From Cloeon dipterum (taxonomy: Eukaryota > Arthropoda > Insecta > Ephemeroptera > Baetidae), in the NCBI RefSeq assembly GCF_949628265.1, contig NC_088786.1, positions 32,137,681 to 32,201,680 of the forward strand: a DNA stretch of 64,000 nt, written 5' to 3'. A program made the translations under genes and the position numbers. The notes below the pieces were generated by a model. It had not been told where the DNA came from. It ran no database searches and saw nothing but the letters and a program-made list of their open reading frames with translations. This document shows positions 1 to 12,070 of this stretch, one piece after another (positions within the stretch are counted from its first letter, which is position 1; each line of letters opens with the position of its first letter).

Positions 1-1380
1 GTGTGGAGCAGTGTTTGCCTTTTGCTTTGTTTGCCGGGCAAGAAAAACACCAACTCAGCTGCAGCGTCGGCCAACCGAGCGAAAAATTGTCTCCGCCGTT
101 TGGAATTTTCGGAATTTGGATGCGCGCAAATCGATCCGGCGGAAGAGCGTGCTCGGCAGCGCGAGCGGGGGTGAGGGGATGCAGAGTCGTCCGCTAAGGG
201 GATTACGCTGGAAAACTAACTTTCAATCCGCTTACGCTCGCCGACTCAAATTATGGCAACTCTTTCCGCTGTTTATTTATTAACCACACCTCCGCCTTCC
301 ATTATGCCGACTCTGCACAACGGCAACGGCGGCGAATTTCAATTTAGGTCCTGTCCGGCCGACCTGCGAGTCGTCGGCGTGCGAATCTCGGCAGCTGGGG
401 CTCGGCAGGCCCTGTTCGCGCGGAAAATCGGCCCCTCCAGCTTCGACCTATCGTCGGATGCAGCAGATGGCATTTCAACTCGTGCGGCTGCAGATGCACC
501 CGCAAATACGGCTGTTATTAAAAATTCCTCGTCCATCGCTGCTGCTGCTGCTCGCGACGGATGAGCAGAAATGCAAGCAAGCAAACGACTGACTCGCTCG
601 GAGACGGAGACGCTGACAGGACAGAGCAAAATTGGTCTCAGCAGCAATCCGATCCTCCAACTTTCTGTATTACCAGCGGCAGTAAAAAAACACTGCTGTA
701 ACTCAAAATTCGTCGAGGAAGGAGGAGGGGATCCCTTTACTCGCTGCCTAGCATCCCGAGTTTCGTAAACTGTGCAAATTGAAATAATTTTGCAGGTGGA
801 TCGAGCATGGTCTTGTAACTCCCTTGCGCATCTCCGCGGGCAAAGTGTACTCAACGAGCAAGCAAGAAGGCAATCTCGGCGATGTCAGATTGGAGAAGTT
901 TCGCGGGCTGAGTTACAACTGGAAAAAGGTTGTTTCGCTGCGGTTGGCGCCGCGGGGTCCGACTGGGGCCGCCGCCCGACTCAAACAAATGTCAAATTCA
1001 AGCACGAGGGCCTGTCAGCGCCGAAAACGCGCGGCCATAATTAAGGGCCGGACTCGAGTGTGCTGCCGGCGCTGCGGCGCACACACATACACATTCACCC
1101 CTGCTCCTGCATCTTCCCGCTCCACCTGCTGAGCTACATCCACTTTCTTTAGAATCCAAGTGGTGCCGGCGATCCCGGCAGATCGATTTTCATTAAGAGC
1201 ACATACACACACTCACTCCATCCAGCCAGCGTGCAAAAGTCCCTGCCAACTAGCTGATCACTACATACCAACAACAATATACGATGTCTGGAACTGATTT
1301 TTGCTGTTGGTCTGCTGCACACAAGGAGTTGAAAGAGCTCGCAAGCAGCTTTCAAAGGGGATATGAGTAGAAAGGAAGCT
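1..1380. other. GC-rich non-coding block at left edge
   Basis: No convincing exon was found on either strand. Several overlapping open frames occur, but none has flanking splice signals together with a protein-like composition. The block is visibly richer in GC and CpG than the DNA to its right and ends near 1,380, where the sequence becomes AT-rich. It could be a regulatory island or an untranslated exon of a gene outside the window; nothing decides this. Confidence 0.4.
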
Positions 1381-4300
1381 AATTATTAGGGCTGTGAAAA
1401 TAAGACGGTTTTTTCCGGAAATAGTCCACTATTTTTAGACTGTTTGGTGCAAAATAGACGGTTTTTAAGCCGATTAAGATGGTTTTTTTAGGAATAATTT
1501 TAGCCCAATTGAACGTTTTGCGGCTAAAACTTTGTATTTTTCCGCTGTTATTGACTAAACATTATTATGCTTGTGGTAGCACAATTTATGCTTTAAAAAT
1601 CGTGCTCTGAAATAATGAACATTTTGGCAAAGAAGTTTTAACAAAGGGATTCTATATAAAATACGGAGGGAAGGTGACTTGATTTCGGCACAGTTAAGGT
1701 CTGTCATAACATAAATTGTTTTTGGATGCCAAAGGCCAAATTGGTCCAGGCATTGTTCCGCGCGAACGGGTTAAATTGGAGTTAAAACGTATGACCGAAA
1801 CTTTTTATGAATATTCTTTTTCTGTCCTTGACGTTTGCCAAAATATCTTTCCTCTTATAGTTGACGTAGCAACGGAGCTTATTTACTCCCAGGCCAGTTG
1901 GAAAGCTGTGGAAATTGAATGGTAACTGTTTTACCTTGATCGTTCGTTCGTTCGTTACCTTTAAATAACTTTTGAGGAATAATTCTGAGAACAATTCACT
2001 TTGCTAAGCGCTCAATTGATTCGAAAGCAGAGTGTTTCTGAGTGTTGAAATGAGCGCGCGGCGGTGAATGCAATCTAAGATAACGCCTTGTTAAGCCCTT
2101 CGCAGAAGCCAAAAGTTTTAAAGGGTTTAAGGAGTCGCAGGCGTCGAATGCTGTTCGCACAAAGTCTACAATGCGAAAAAGGGGTTGAGACGTTTGTCAA
2201 CGCGCGTAATGTAATTTTTGTTGGCAAATTAGGCGGTGGTGGCCGCCGCACGCGCACAAATCTGGCCGCACGGGGCACGATGAAGACTTATTTGAATAAA
2301 ATTACGAGAGCGGAATGAGGAGTGTCTTCGTTTTTCACTGTTTCGTCCTTTGAGCCAGCCTCCGGCCCGCGAGTAGAAACGCAATTTAAAACTTTGTCAA
2401 ATTGCGTTTTTCCATCTGAGACAAAAGGAACGAGTCTCTTTCTTGCCTCTCGAAACAATCTCATCTCGTGCGAGCATTTTTGGCCAGAGAGGATTTCAGC
2501 GTTAAAATAACGTGAGGGAAGAGTTTTGTCTTGTGCGTTAATTTGAGATTCTCGAGGCCCACCTGCGCGAGCCACATTGTGTTTGCACGGGCGACACAGA
2601 AAACCTCCGCGGTCCAATGGGAATCTTCGTTTAGCTCTTATGAAAATTACGCAGTGAAAAAAAAGTAATGAGAAAATGCAAGGAGAGAATTGAGGGCAGA
2701 AGAGCGCGTCTCCCGCTGCAGGTTCAATGAATTATGCACGCACTCATGTCCTGGTTGAGCACAAAGCAAGCAATGTCTAACCCAATGTTTTTAAACAAAA
2801 CTAAATATGAAAGAACGGCTTGACGATTCTTCATCTGCTTGATAGTATAATTATAAAACTAATCTTGATTAGTGCTCGGAGCAATGAATTCTTAATTATG
2901 ATGATAGAAAAGAAAGCCAGCAATAATTATTATATGAGTTGGGAAACTTCAGAGAAATTATCTCAGAAAATAAGATACGACGCATGCCAGTTGAAAAAAT
3001 TAATAGTAGCTTTCCATGCTTTACAAAGTTACCAAGAAATTAGAAGCCATAGAGAGCTGGAGATTATTTTACAACAGTAAACGAAATATGCGAAAACCGC
3101 ACTGCTGCATGACTTCCTAGCCTTGTGGTCATTAGATAACACGATTTGCGCGTTCACTCGTGGCGCTTTGCGGACAAGCGAAAGTCCGAAAATAAGTTTG
3201 GCTGCGTTGAATGGAAAATCGATGCAGGGATCAAAGGTTACAACGCCGGGTCCGTTCGACCGGCCATTTTGGATTGATTTTGCGAGGTGGTAGCACCTGT
3301 GGCTCGGCGACTCGGCGTGCCCAAGACGCGCACATTTCGTCCCTGTTATGTACCAGCAGGTACATGACGGTGTAGAGTACATGACGGCAGAGCATCTCCG
3401 AGGGTTTTCATTAAAAGGGCACATGCTGCGAGGGCGAGCACTTTTCGCACGCCAGGCAACCCCGTGGTGAGCGCGCGACACAATCGCACCGCTGATTTAT
3501 CGCGCGTCTCCTTAATTTCGCTGCCGACCGATTTTGCACCGGGGACAAGTAATTAATGGGCCGCGGCGCCACTTTTTTTTCTCAAAGCACACGACATGCC
3601 ACATGATTTCCATTCAAACGCACAAAACGCCTCATTGTTCATGCTTTTTCGTTTCGTGTCATTCCTAAAACTCGCGGCCAATTGATTTTCCCTCTCATTG
3701 TGTGTTTGTCACAACCGAAAGATTGGCAACTTCCCAAATTGACTATTGAGAACACACGCAAATAAGAAAAGAATGCCTGATTAATGCGAAACTTTTACGT
3801 AAGTTGGTTGAAATATTTCCTCCTTGCTAAAAAGCTGAAGAGTGATGTGTATCAAATTAGTTCAATATTTATTTGTTTTAGATTGAATGCAAAAATATCG
3901 GATGTATTTAGTTCAATTTTATTGGACATTAAAGAAAATCGAATGAGCTGTAAAAAGTATATAGTTCGAGGAAATAATCCATCATAGGAGTAAATAATGT
4001 AATGTGCGCACATTAAGTCACAAGATATCGACATAACATATAAAACTCAATTAATAAAGGATCAATCTATCATTACAGTTGACGTTAAGCCTACTTATTT
4101 TCTTTATCAAGGATAAATGACCACGACGTATTACTTCATAATGCATAAAACAAAATGCAATGAATTTAACAATCGATAAAGGATACTAAGCAAAAAATAC
4201 GAGTTTCGAAACTTTCCCGAGTTTATCTGAGCTGTAAAAACATCAACGTGGAACGCTATTTTGTAAACACAGACGTTAACAGTGTGTGAACTGTGAGACA

Positions 4301-7300
4301 ACGCGCCCTCACCTTTAGCCCCGCTTTAATCGTTTTAATTAAATCGACCACCTTGGACGGTGCTAGCTGGCGACGTGTTAATTAATCCGGCCGGAAGGGC
4401 TTGCCGCCTAAAATGTTTCAAAAGCTTCTTCAAAGTGCACAAAAGACGAGTTTTATCAGCGGAGGGCGGCACGTCGGAAGGTTGCTGATGCTGCTTCTGT
4501 CCCGGCGTGTATTATTAAATCGCACGAGCCAATTTTTCCTCTACGCCCTCCAAAAAGGATAGGACGGCCCCGATCTGCGCGAGGGCGAAAACATCAGAGG
4601 CAGCGAGCAAGGGCGGCTGCGTTTTCGATATCTCTTTCTATCGATAGGTCTGTCGTGAGCTTTGCAAAGTTCAAAGAAGACTCGCTGAAAGGGGCCCGCT
4701 AATTAAGCAAATCAAACGAAAACCCGGCAAGCCCGCAAAACTTGAAAGCAAATCCTTTTTGCTGATAAATATTCTTGCTTGCACCGAATTCTTCAAGGCT
4801 ATTATGGGAACAAGGTTCCAGCTATGGAGATTAATAAGCATATTATTAGTATCGTAACTCAAACAGGAATTCTCTGCTCTGCATGCTTCGATCGTGATGA
4901 AAAGATATTGATAGGCAGGATACTTTTCTAGGAGTTCGTCAGTTGGAAATATTACTAGTCGCCTTACAAATATGGAAAAATCTGCATTAGCGTAATAGAA
5001 ATGAAAGCGAATTTTGCTACTGCGGATTATCTAATCGGCAAATTGATTCTGAAGGAACTTAAAAAATGTTTTGTGTTGACGCTACAAGCTCGACTGGTTT
5101 TACAAAGTGCTTAAAGAGAGAATTTCCTCAGACAGACGTGCTCGAGCGAAAGGCGATCAGCGATGAGATTTTAATATCTCTTGCGCAGCATTTTTAATAC
5201 TATTGAGAAAGAGTCTTCACTTCAGTCAAGAGGTTATGCCTTTCAAGCGAAAACTTGATTTCGTGTCAACGCCAAAAATCTCGCAGCATTTCTGCCAAAT
5301 TTGCGCGCGGATTGCACCTGAAAGATATTGATGGCCCCTGTTTGTTATCACAGAAACGCAAAAGTTGCCACAATATCGTGATGTATGGCAGAAAAAAATG
5401 TCTGACAGGGTGATTGAAGGGTGCTCAAGGCGCAAAATTAATTCAGCCGACAATGGCTGCTTTTCCTGCATTTTCACGTCGTGACGCAGCACGGTGAAAA
5501 ATCAGCGGCTATTAAGCTTGTTAGCGCATTGTGCTGGCCGATTTAAGTTCAGTCCAATTGGACGCGCATTCACGATGGCAATTATTGCCAATGGACCGAT
5601 TTTATTTTTCCGTCCATCCGCATTCGCGTCACGTCACCGAGCAGTGCAGCCAGCGAGCGACTGGACGGTCACCGCGCCGTTCCCACCTGCAGCCAATTAC
5701 GCCTGCGATTGTCCACTCGCTCTTCTGTGCACCTCGTCAGCCGACGACGCAAAATGTTCCGCCCAACGATCGCACCAATAGCCGTCTCGTTCTACATGCC
5801 TTCTATTTGGCTTTTAATTATTGCAACGTGTAGGAGAAGGTAATTTGTGAACTAATTTGATCAAGGAAAAAATTAGTTAGCGTACCCCAAAAGAAAATAT
5901 TAAAATTCCATCCAGATTGCACAACTTACAGTTTTAAGTAAATTATTATTTATTAAATTTTTTATTAGAATGCAAGTTCTGTGGAAGAACAAAGCAGTAA
6001 TGGAGACAAGCCGATTAAGGAACGTAGAGTTCCTACGATAAAACATTAAATTACTCTAATACTGTAAATACTCCATTGTTCAGTTTGATCCTTGTGGTTT
6101 CATTTAAAGAAACGAAAATAAGGCAAGATAAATCAGTATATTATAGAGCTTTCAATTTAGATTATGTCTAAATCGTGATGTGAAAATTTTGAAGTTTAAC
6201 ATACATCGTTAAAACAATTGAGTAGATAATAATGCATCGATTTCTTTTTAAACGTTTCAATAGTTAAAATAGGCCTGCTTTAACTCGTATGCCAAATAAC
6301 AAGGATTTTTCGGGGTTCAGCACTCATATTCTACTTTGACTAACCGATCTCCGTATTTTTGAATCACAAGAATAAAAAAAGTCAGAATTTTCGTACTTTT
6401 TTGGACTTAGGAAATTTGAATATCATATAACATTATTTTACAGAAATGTGGCAGCTAAATTTCTCGTCGAAAAGTTTAAAAAATGTACTATTAATTTCAA
6501 GGAAAAAGAAGATTTTCCAGCTTTGTTAACTTGCTAGCAACAATTACACGCAATTAGCTACATTGGTATCAAGTGCTACCTCTGGCCCAGTATGAAAGGG
6601 CTCGGGGGAATTTCGGCCCGTGAGCGATTTCAACACGACAGCAGCGTTTTAGACAGTTAAAAATTTGCCAGCTGAAACGTGACATGCAACATTGTGTCGC
6701 GCACTGCTGCCTGCCTGCCTGCCTGGCGTGCTCTCGCAGATTCAGGTGCGATCGATTCCCTTCTGGTAGCTTGCTAATGCATGAGCCGCCACTCGGGCTA
6801 ATTGTCGTTGGCTGATTCAGCGTGCGCGCGACCAGGTGCTGCCGTTTCCCTGGTGCGCGCCACCAAATTAAAAAGCACCCGCACTCGTCGGGTTTTATCT
6901 GCCAGCGTGCAGACGCCGTGCTTTATTCTATTTGCACTGGGTTTCTTGCTGCTGCTGCCAGATTGCCCGAGATTAGGCGCTTCTGGCGGAAAACGCGCCC
7001 GCCTGAGGAAGTGATAAGAAACGGCCAGAGCAAACGGACGTCAGATAAAGCAATATTGCGTAGCGCTCCAGATTATTCAGCATTTCCTCAGCACGAGGCT
7101 AGAAGAATTCCAGATAAGCTGTGAAAACAATTTTTTAATTTCAATCGCACATTTCTAAGAATTATTGCGATCTTTCCACGACGGCCTACATGCAGAATGT
7201 GTATTCAATTAGTTATTTTTCAAGTTTGAGTGTTCATAAGAAAAATTACTGAGCGTATTAAAATTTTGTCGTGTCTCAAGTTAAAAGAAAAATAAATAAA

Positions 7301-8100
7301 ATAGATGTAAAATTAATTTCAACCTATAAACATTTAGCAGTGAATTGCAAGTGAAGTGGAATCAACTCCGAGATTCATAATTCTCCTTTGCGCTTGAATG
7401 ATTTAGAGTTTTAGAGGAATTTTTCAAAAGGTATGAATATAAATTCTTGGGTAAAGTCAGATAACAAGACACATTAGGAAAGCTCAAATGGAAAATCAGT
7501 GTTGAAAAATTCCTTTTTCGTGCCGTCGTGAATGACAGCATATCAGAAAACAAATTGAATTATGAAAAATTAATTTCACAACTTCTTTCTTAAATACATT
7601 TTTTCCCAAACCAAAACATTTCAATTAAGTTCCAATAGTCGTCGTTTTTGTCTTTCGCAACGAAACAAAAGTTCCAGACACGGAAACCGGAATTTTTATA
7701 TTAATCTTAATTATTATCAAACCATGGATAGACATTATATCGGATTCTGTATCACGTGTTCAATATTTGAGCTTGTAATTGAAACAGCCCTGCTGGCAAC
7801 ATTCTTACCAGCGGCTTGCAATTACTTTTCTGATCCAGATCAACGCAGCGTCCGCCAAGGCTCATTGGGTTGTGTGTATGTGTGTGTGCGGGCGGAATGC
7901 GCTCACTCGCTCGCATCACGCACTTGTTGACTCGAACAGACAGCCGCGTTGTTTGCAACGAGGAGCGCCCCAGTTCAGTTTTCAAAAGGCGATGCGCGCG
8001 TGTTTATTCCCATTCGAGTGCAGCAGCGCAACATAACGAAATCGAAACTCGCGTTCGGATGGAATAACGAGAGGATGCTGATTAATTGGCACGCGTCTCT
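1381..8100. other. AT-rich gene desert, no gene seen
   Basis: This is mostly AT-rich sequence with shorter, moderately GC-rich patches (about 2,080-2,630, 3,080-3,560, 4,300-4,620, 5,460-5,780 and 6,590-7,030). Short tandem repeats occur: TTCG units at about 1,940-1,957 and CTGC/TGCC units at about 6,707-6,726. A single TATCGATA (the DREF-site core) lies at 4,639-4,646, but one copy is about what chance predicts. No open frame here looks like protein. Confidence 0.4.
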
Positions 8101-8256
8101 GCTTAATCACAATGACCGAGTGAGGCCGTGCAGCAGCGGCGGCGGGGCGCAGAGGAGGCGACGGGGGCGGGGCGGGGGGCGCCCGCATCTTCGGACGGAG
8201 AACAAAGCCTGGGTGTAATTTGTGCTCTTTGAGCTGCGGAGCACGCACGCACACAC

Positions 8257-8302
<46 letters not shown>

Positions 8303-8620
8303 CTCTCTCTTCGCCTGCACCCACCAAGCGAGCAAATTAAAATTTTCTGCCAAAGCGGTCGCGAATAAAACGCTCACTCGCTCGCGCCGCCTTTTTGTTA
8401 TCTTTTCATTCGGCTGAGTTTCAAAGTGGCCCCCTGAAATAACAAAACAGAGGCTCGCATCGCCCGCAAGTTGCAATCAGTGCCGCCGATTCCAGCCTCC
8501 AAAGGGAGCTAGCCGACGCCAAAACAAATGTCGTCTCCCTGTTTCCTCCAAGCTGCCAGCCCGCGAGCAGCCAGCAGAAATCGCTCTCCCGGCGACACTT
8601 TGAGCTTTTAATACTGCGAG
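8101..8620. other. GC-rich block with CT microsatellite
   Basis: A sharply GC-rich segment (8,120-8,200 is almost pure G/C) is followed by a long CT tract. Long open frames cross it on both strands, but they come from low-complexity repeats (Arg-Glu or Ser-Leu runs) and are not credible genes. It is probably a regulatory island. Confidence 0.4.
8259..8311 (+). repeat. (CT)n microsatellite
   Basis: A nearly perfect CT dinucleotide tract of about 53 bases is interrupted once, by a G at 8,300. On the minus strand it reads (GA)n, the type of sequence bound by GAGA factors in insects. Confidence 0.95.
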
Positions 8621-11600
8621 AGGCGCATCAGCTGCAAATGCTGCTGCATAATGAGCGCTTCCAGGCTGATTTGCTCGCTAATAAAAAGGGGTGCAGGTGC
8701 GCCACGCCGCGTACTTTTGCCACCGCACCAATCAATATACCCCGCGCGGGCCCCATCCCGATGAGACATTCAATGTGCAAAAGTCTTTCCACCGAATCCT
8801 TTTATTTGTTTGCAAACTCACGAGTGAACAAAACACTCAGAAGCAATTTACTTCTACTAGCATAGAAAAAGATAGTTTGAGAGCAGCGCTGTAAAAACCC
8901 TTGAAAGACTCTTGCAATGAATTGCTTGAATGAGAGTTTGTCAGAAGGAACAATGCAGTGTAATGCTACATCTGTTGGACTGGAACACGCAATCCACAAG
9001 ATGGAAAAATCCAACTCTCTCACAATCATATTCATTTGTGGTTAATTTCAACACATTTGTTATTTTAATCGAGAATTAAAAGAAAATTTACGTGGGAAAT
9101 TAATAAATATTGCAGAGAAAATTGGAATTCTTGGAAATATTACGATATTTTCTATTTATAAAATAAAATTTTGTTCCATCAAAGCTTTGATGGAATTAGA
9201 CGATTTAATTCCATTAGGCGCAAAAAGTAACGAAGCTGTTTTTGTTGACTACACATATTCAATTGCAGATGAACGCCCACAATATCTGTCTGAATCACGC
9301 GGCTAGCAAAAGGCTGATTTGCTAGCGAGGAAGAGATAAAAACGATCAAGCGCCAGTGGTGTGCGAGTATTTATATCCACCAGTTGCATGTATCACATCA
9401 GTTGGCAGGAAAAGCGAAAAACACGCGTTGCTGTGGAACGCGAATGAACACAGGCTTCAGGCTTTCTGCTTCCTCGCGCATTGCAGCAACAAAGATTTTA
9501 AATAAAAAGATTTTTGCCGACGTTTCAACGCCATCTGGATAAATTTTGAAACGCAAGTTTCATCATTCCGAGCAGACCAGAACAGCAGGTGCTTTCAGAA
9601 AGGGTTCCAGAGCTGTATTTGATAGCAATTAATTGCTTTTGAGCCACTGGCAAAACGAAGAGGGTGACTTGGTTTCACAGAGGCTTCCTTCTCTGGCCAC
9701 CTTTTCACCGGGCCGAATTAGTTTTATTCGTGTGTGCGAGTGTGCTGAGGGGAAGGAGGAAGCAAAACAAGGGTCTGCTCACAGCATCAGTGGCGCAAAA
9801 TGAAAATTCAAATAAGCAGAGCGGTGGGAGCGAGAGTTTGCTCAGGTGCTTCCTTTACCGAACAGACTCGACCGAAGAGTAATTATCGCAAAAGGCCCAT
9901 GGCTGCAGCTGCGTTCGCACACATCCAACGACCGAAATTACGACGCTTTTAAAGCGACGGCACTTAAACCAGCTCCATCTTCATGCACCAATTACGGACA
10001 GCACATAGCTCGATTCGCAACAACAGCAGTCGTTGTGGCGACACACACAATTGACAATTTACTGTTGTCTTTTGAGTTTACACTTTTTTAATGAATATCA
10101 CCGTTCCCGGGACTAATTAAAACCTTCTGGGACGGACACTTGAATTCAACACTGTAATCTAGAAAGAAAACAAAGCAATTTACGAAAACAAAACATGTCG
10201 ACAGGCTTATTTTTCTCACGTCTAGACACTGACGTTTAAAATCAGTGATTTATTACTTGGCTGGGAAGCGCCTAACGAGCTCAATGACTTTCGCCGTGGA
10301 GCAGCATGCAGCGAGCCGCATTTCACTCCAGCAAAAGGCAAAACAGCTCGAGCGCCGAGGGGTTTAGGAGGTTGGCGAAATGTAGGATGCGCTGACTTGC
10401 GCGGATGGAGTTGGAAGGGCCGCATCTGCAGCAGGACGAAATCAGTTGCGGCCTTTCAGCGTCTTCGCGCGATTGTTGCGCCCAGCGGTGATTAATCTGA
10501 CGCGTTTGTGCGAACGGGCTCACCTGTTCGGCGCATTCAAATCGCGCCTTTCATGAATCACGTCGGCCGGCAGCTCAAAATTCGCTTGCTTTTTCCCAGC
10601 CGGCCCTCTGCTCTGCTCTGCACTCAGTCTGTCGCTCTCCCACACTGCCAAAGTGCCACCGTAGCAGAGCGAATGACTTGCACAACTTGCGCTCTTCCCA
10701 ACTACAAAAGTTTTTTCAGAACATTTTTTTTTTTTTGCCTCGAACTGGACTTAAAAAGTATCCCTAGGCTCAACAAAGATTTAGGTCGCAGCAAACCTCA
10801 TGTAAGCTCGATCGTGTTATGCTTGGGTTATGTAAAAAAATGAAAGCGATTGCGCGGATGAGCACGAGTTTGACGTAACGTTTCGCAAGGAACACGAAGT
10901 CGAGATGCGGTTGACGAAAAGCGCCTTTCGCTGAGCAGCTCACGCAGGGAGCGTGTCCGCCAGGCCAATATTTCAAGAGCTTAACTCGGCTCTCAATTTC
11001 GGAGTTGGCCGGCCAGGTGGGACAGTGGGCTCATTGCAAATCCCGGATTGTTTGTGCGCGACGACCTCATAAAGCCCCACGAGCGCCACCCATCATTTTT
11101 TCCAGCTTTTTTCTTTCTCCCTCCTTCCTCGGCAGTCGCGATGCGCGCGCTCTGGCGAGTCAAAAATGAGGCCGGGAAATGAGAGAAAGAAGTCGCATGC
11201 CGATTTTGATTTCCGGCCAACGCGACACTGGAGAAACAAGTGCGCTTATTAAAATTGGCGGCGGCTGCCGGCGAATGGTATCGCATTTCGTTATTTTCGG
11301 CATCGGTTGGCATCCCCTCTTTCTTCCTCAACACGACGACCGATAGAGAAAGTGGAGAATGCACAAACATCGTTAACATGAACTTGATGAGACATTTCGC
11401 AACCTACTTTAGAGTAAAAATATTAACACCGGCCGCTCCTTTTTCAGTTTGTATGTATGGCGCGTTACTATAATTTGCTCAATCCAAAAGCGTGATGTTA
11501 AGTAAACACGGAAAATTGGCAGGGGACATTTCTGATCGTATAAGGAACATGCTTAACTTTTCTTACAAATAGCTGACCCTGAAAATCAGCTTTTAGGGAT

Positions 11601-11940
11601 TTTTAAGAGTTCTTGCAGCAAATATTGTGAAATCTATTTATATATTACACGCAGTCTGTTCTTAATTAAAGAGTTTCGAGCGAATAAGGCAATGCTAACT
11701 AAGCAATGAAAAGGTTTTACATCGTCTCTTTATTTTGCAAACCAGCTCTGTCATCACTAAATTTTAATACTGCCTTCTCATTTTCATCCAAAATGTGAAA
11801 TTTTAATCACGGCTATTGTTTGAACAAACGAGAGTATTGTATGTGCAAACGCAAGCGCCATGAAACCTGTGTGATTCAATTAAAGCGAGCGTGGTTTAAA
11901 AGCAACATATCCTCCGCTGGCAAAATAACAATAATTTCGA
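8621..11940. other. non-coding stretch, no gene seen
   Basis: Mixed composition, with AT-rich DNA at about 8,800-9,300 and more GC-rich DNA at 9,580-11,350. A T homopolymer of about 12 lies near 10,725-10,736. No exon with a plausible reading frame and splice sites was found on either strand. Confidence 0.4.
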
Positions 11941-11950
11941 CATCCAGTAG

Positions 11951-12070
11951 GAGAGCTAGAGAGAGAGAGAGGTGCCTTTGTGCTGGCGCGGCGCTGAATC
12001 GATCAGTGGGACAAAGCGTGTGAGAGAGGGAGAGAGAGAGAGAGAAGCAAAAGAAAAAGGAAGAGAGAAA
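11951..12070 (+). repeat. two GA-rich (GAGA) tracts
   Basis: Purine tracts of GA repeats lie at 11,951-11,972 and 12,021-12,070, separated by about 50 bases of unique sequence. Clustered GAGA runs are typical binding sites for Trl/GAGA-factor proteins in insects and are common at promoters and Polycomb response elements. Whether they work that way here is inference. Confidence 0.7.

Noticed and set aside
1430-1460. 16-base match TGTTTGGTGCAAAATA shared with about 49,113-49,128
   Set aside because: In 64 kb, about one chance 16-mer match between two places is expected, and the similarity does not extend clearly into the flanks.
4639-4646. TATCGATA DREF-type motif
   Set aside because: A single 8-base palindrome is expected about once in 64 kb; no gene start nearby.
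7982-8476. Long minus-strand open frame across the CT microsatellite
   Set aside because: Its length comes from (GA)n translated as Arg-Glu repeats; there is no splice context or protein-like flanking sequence.
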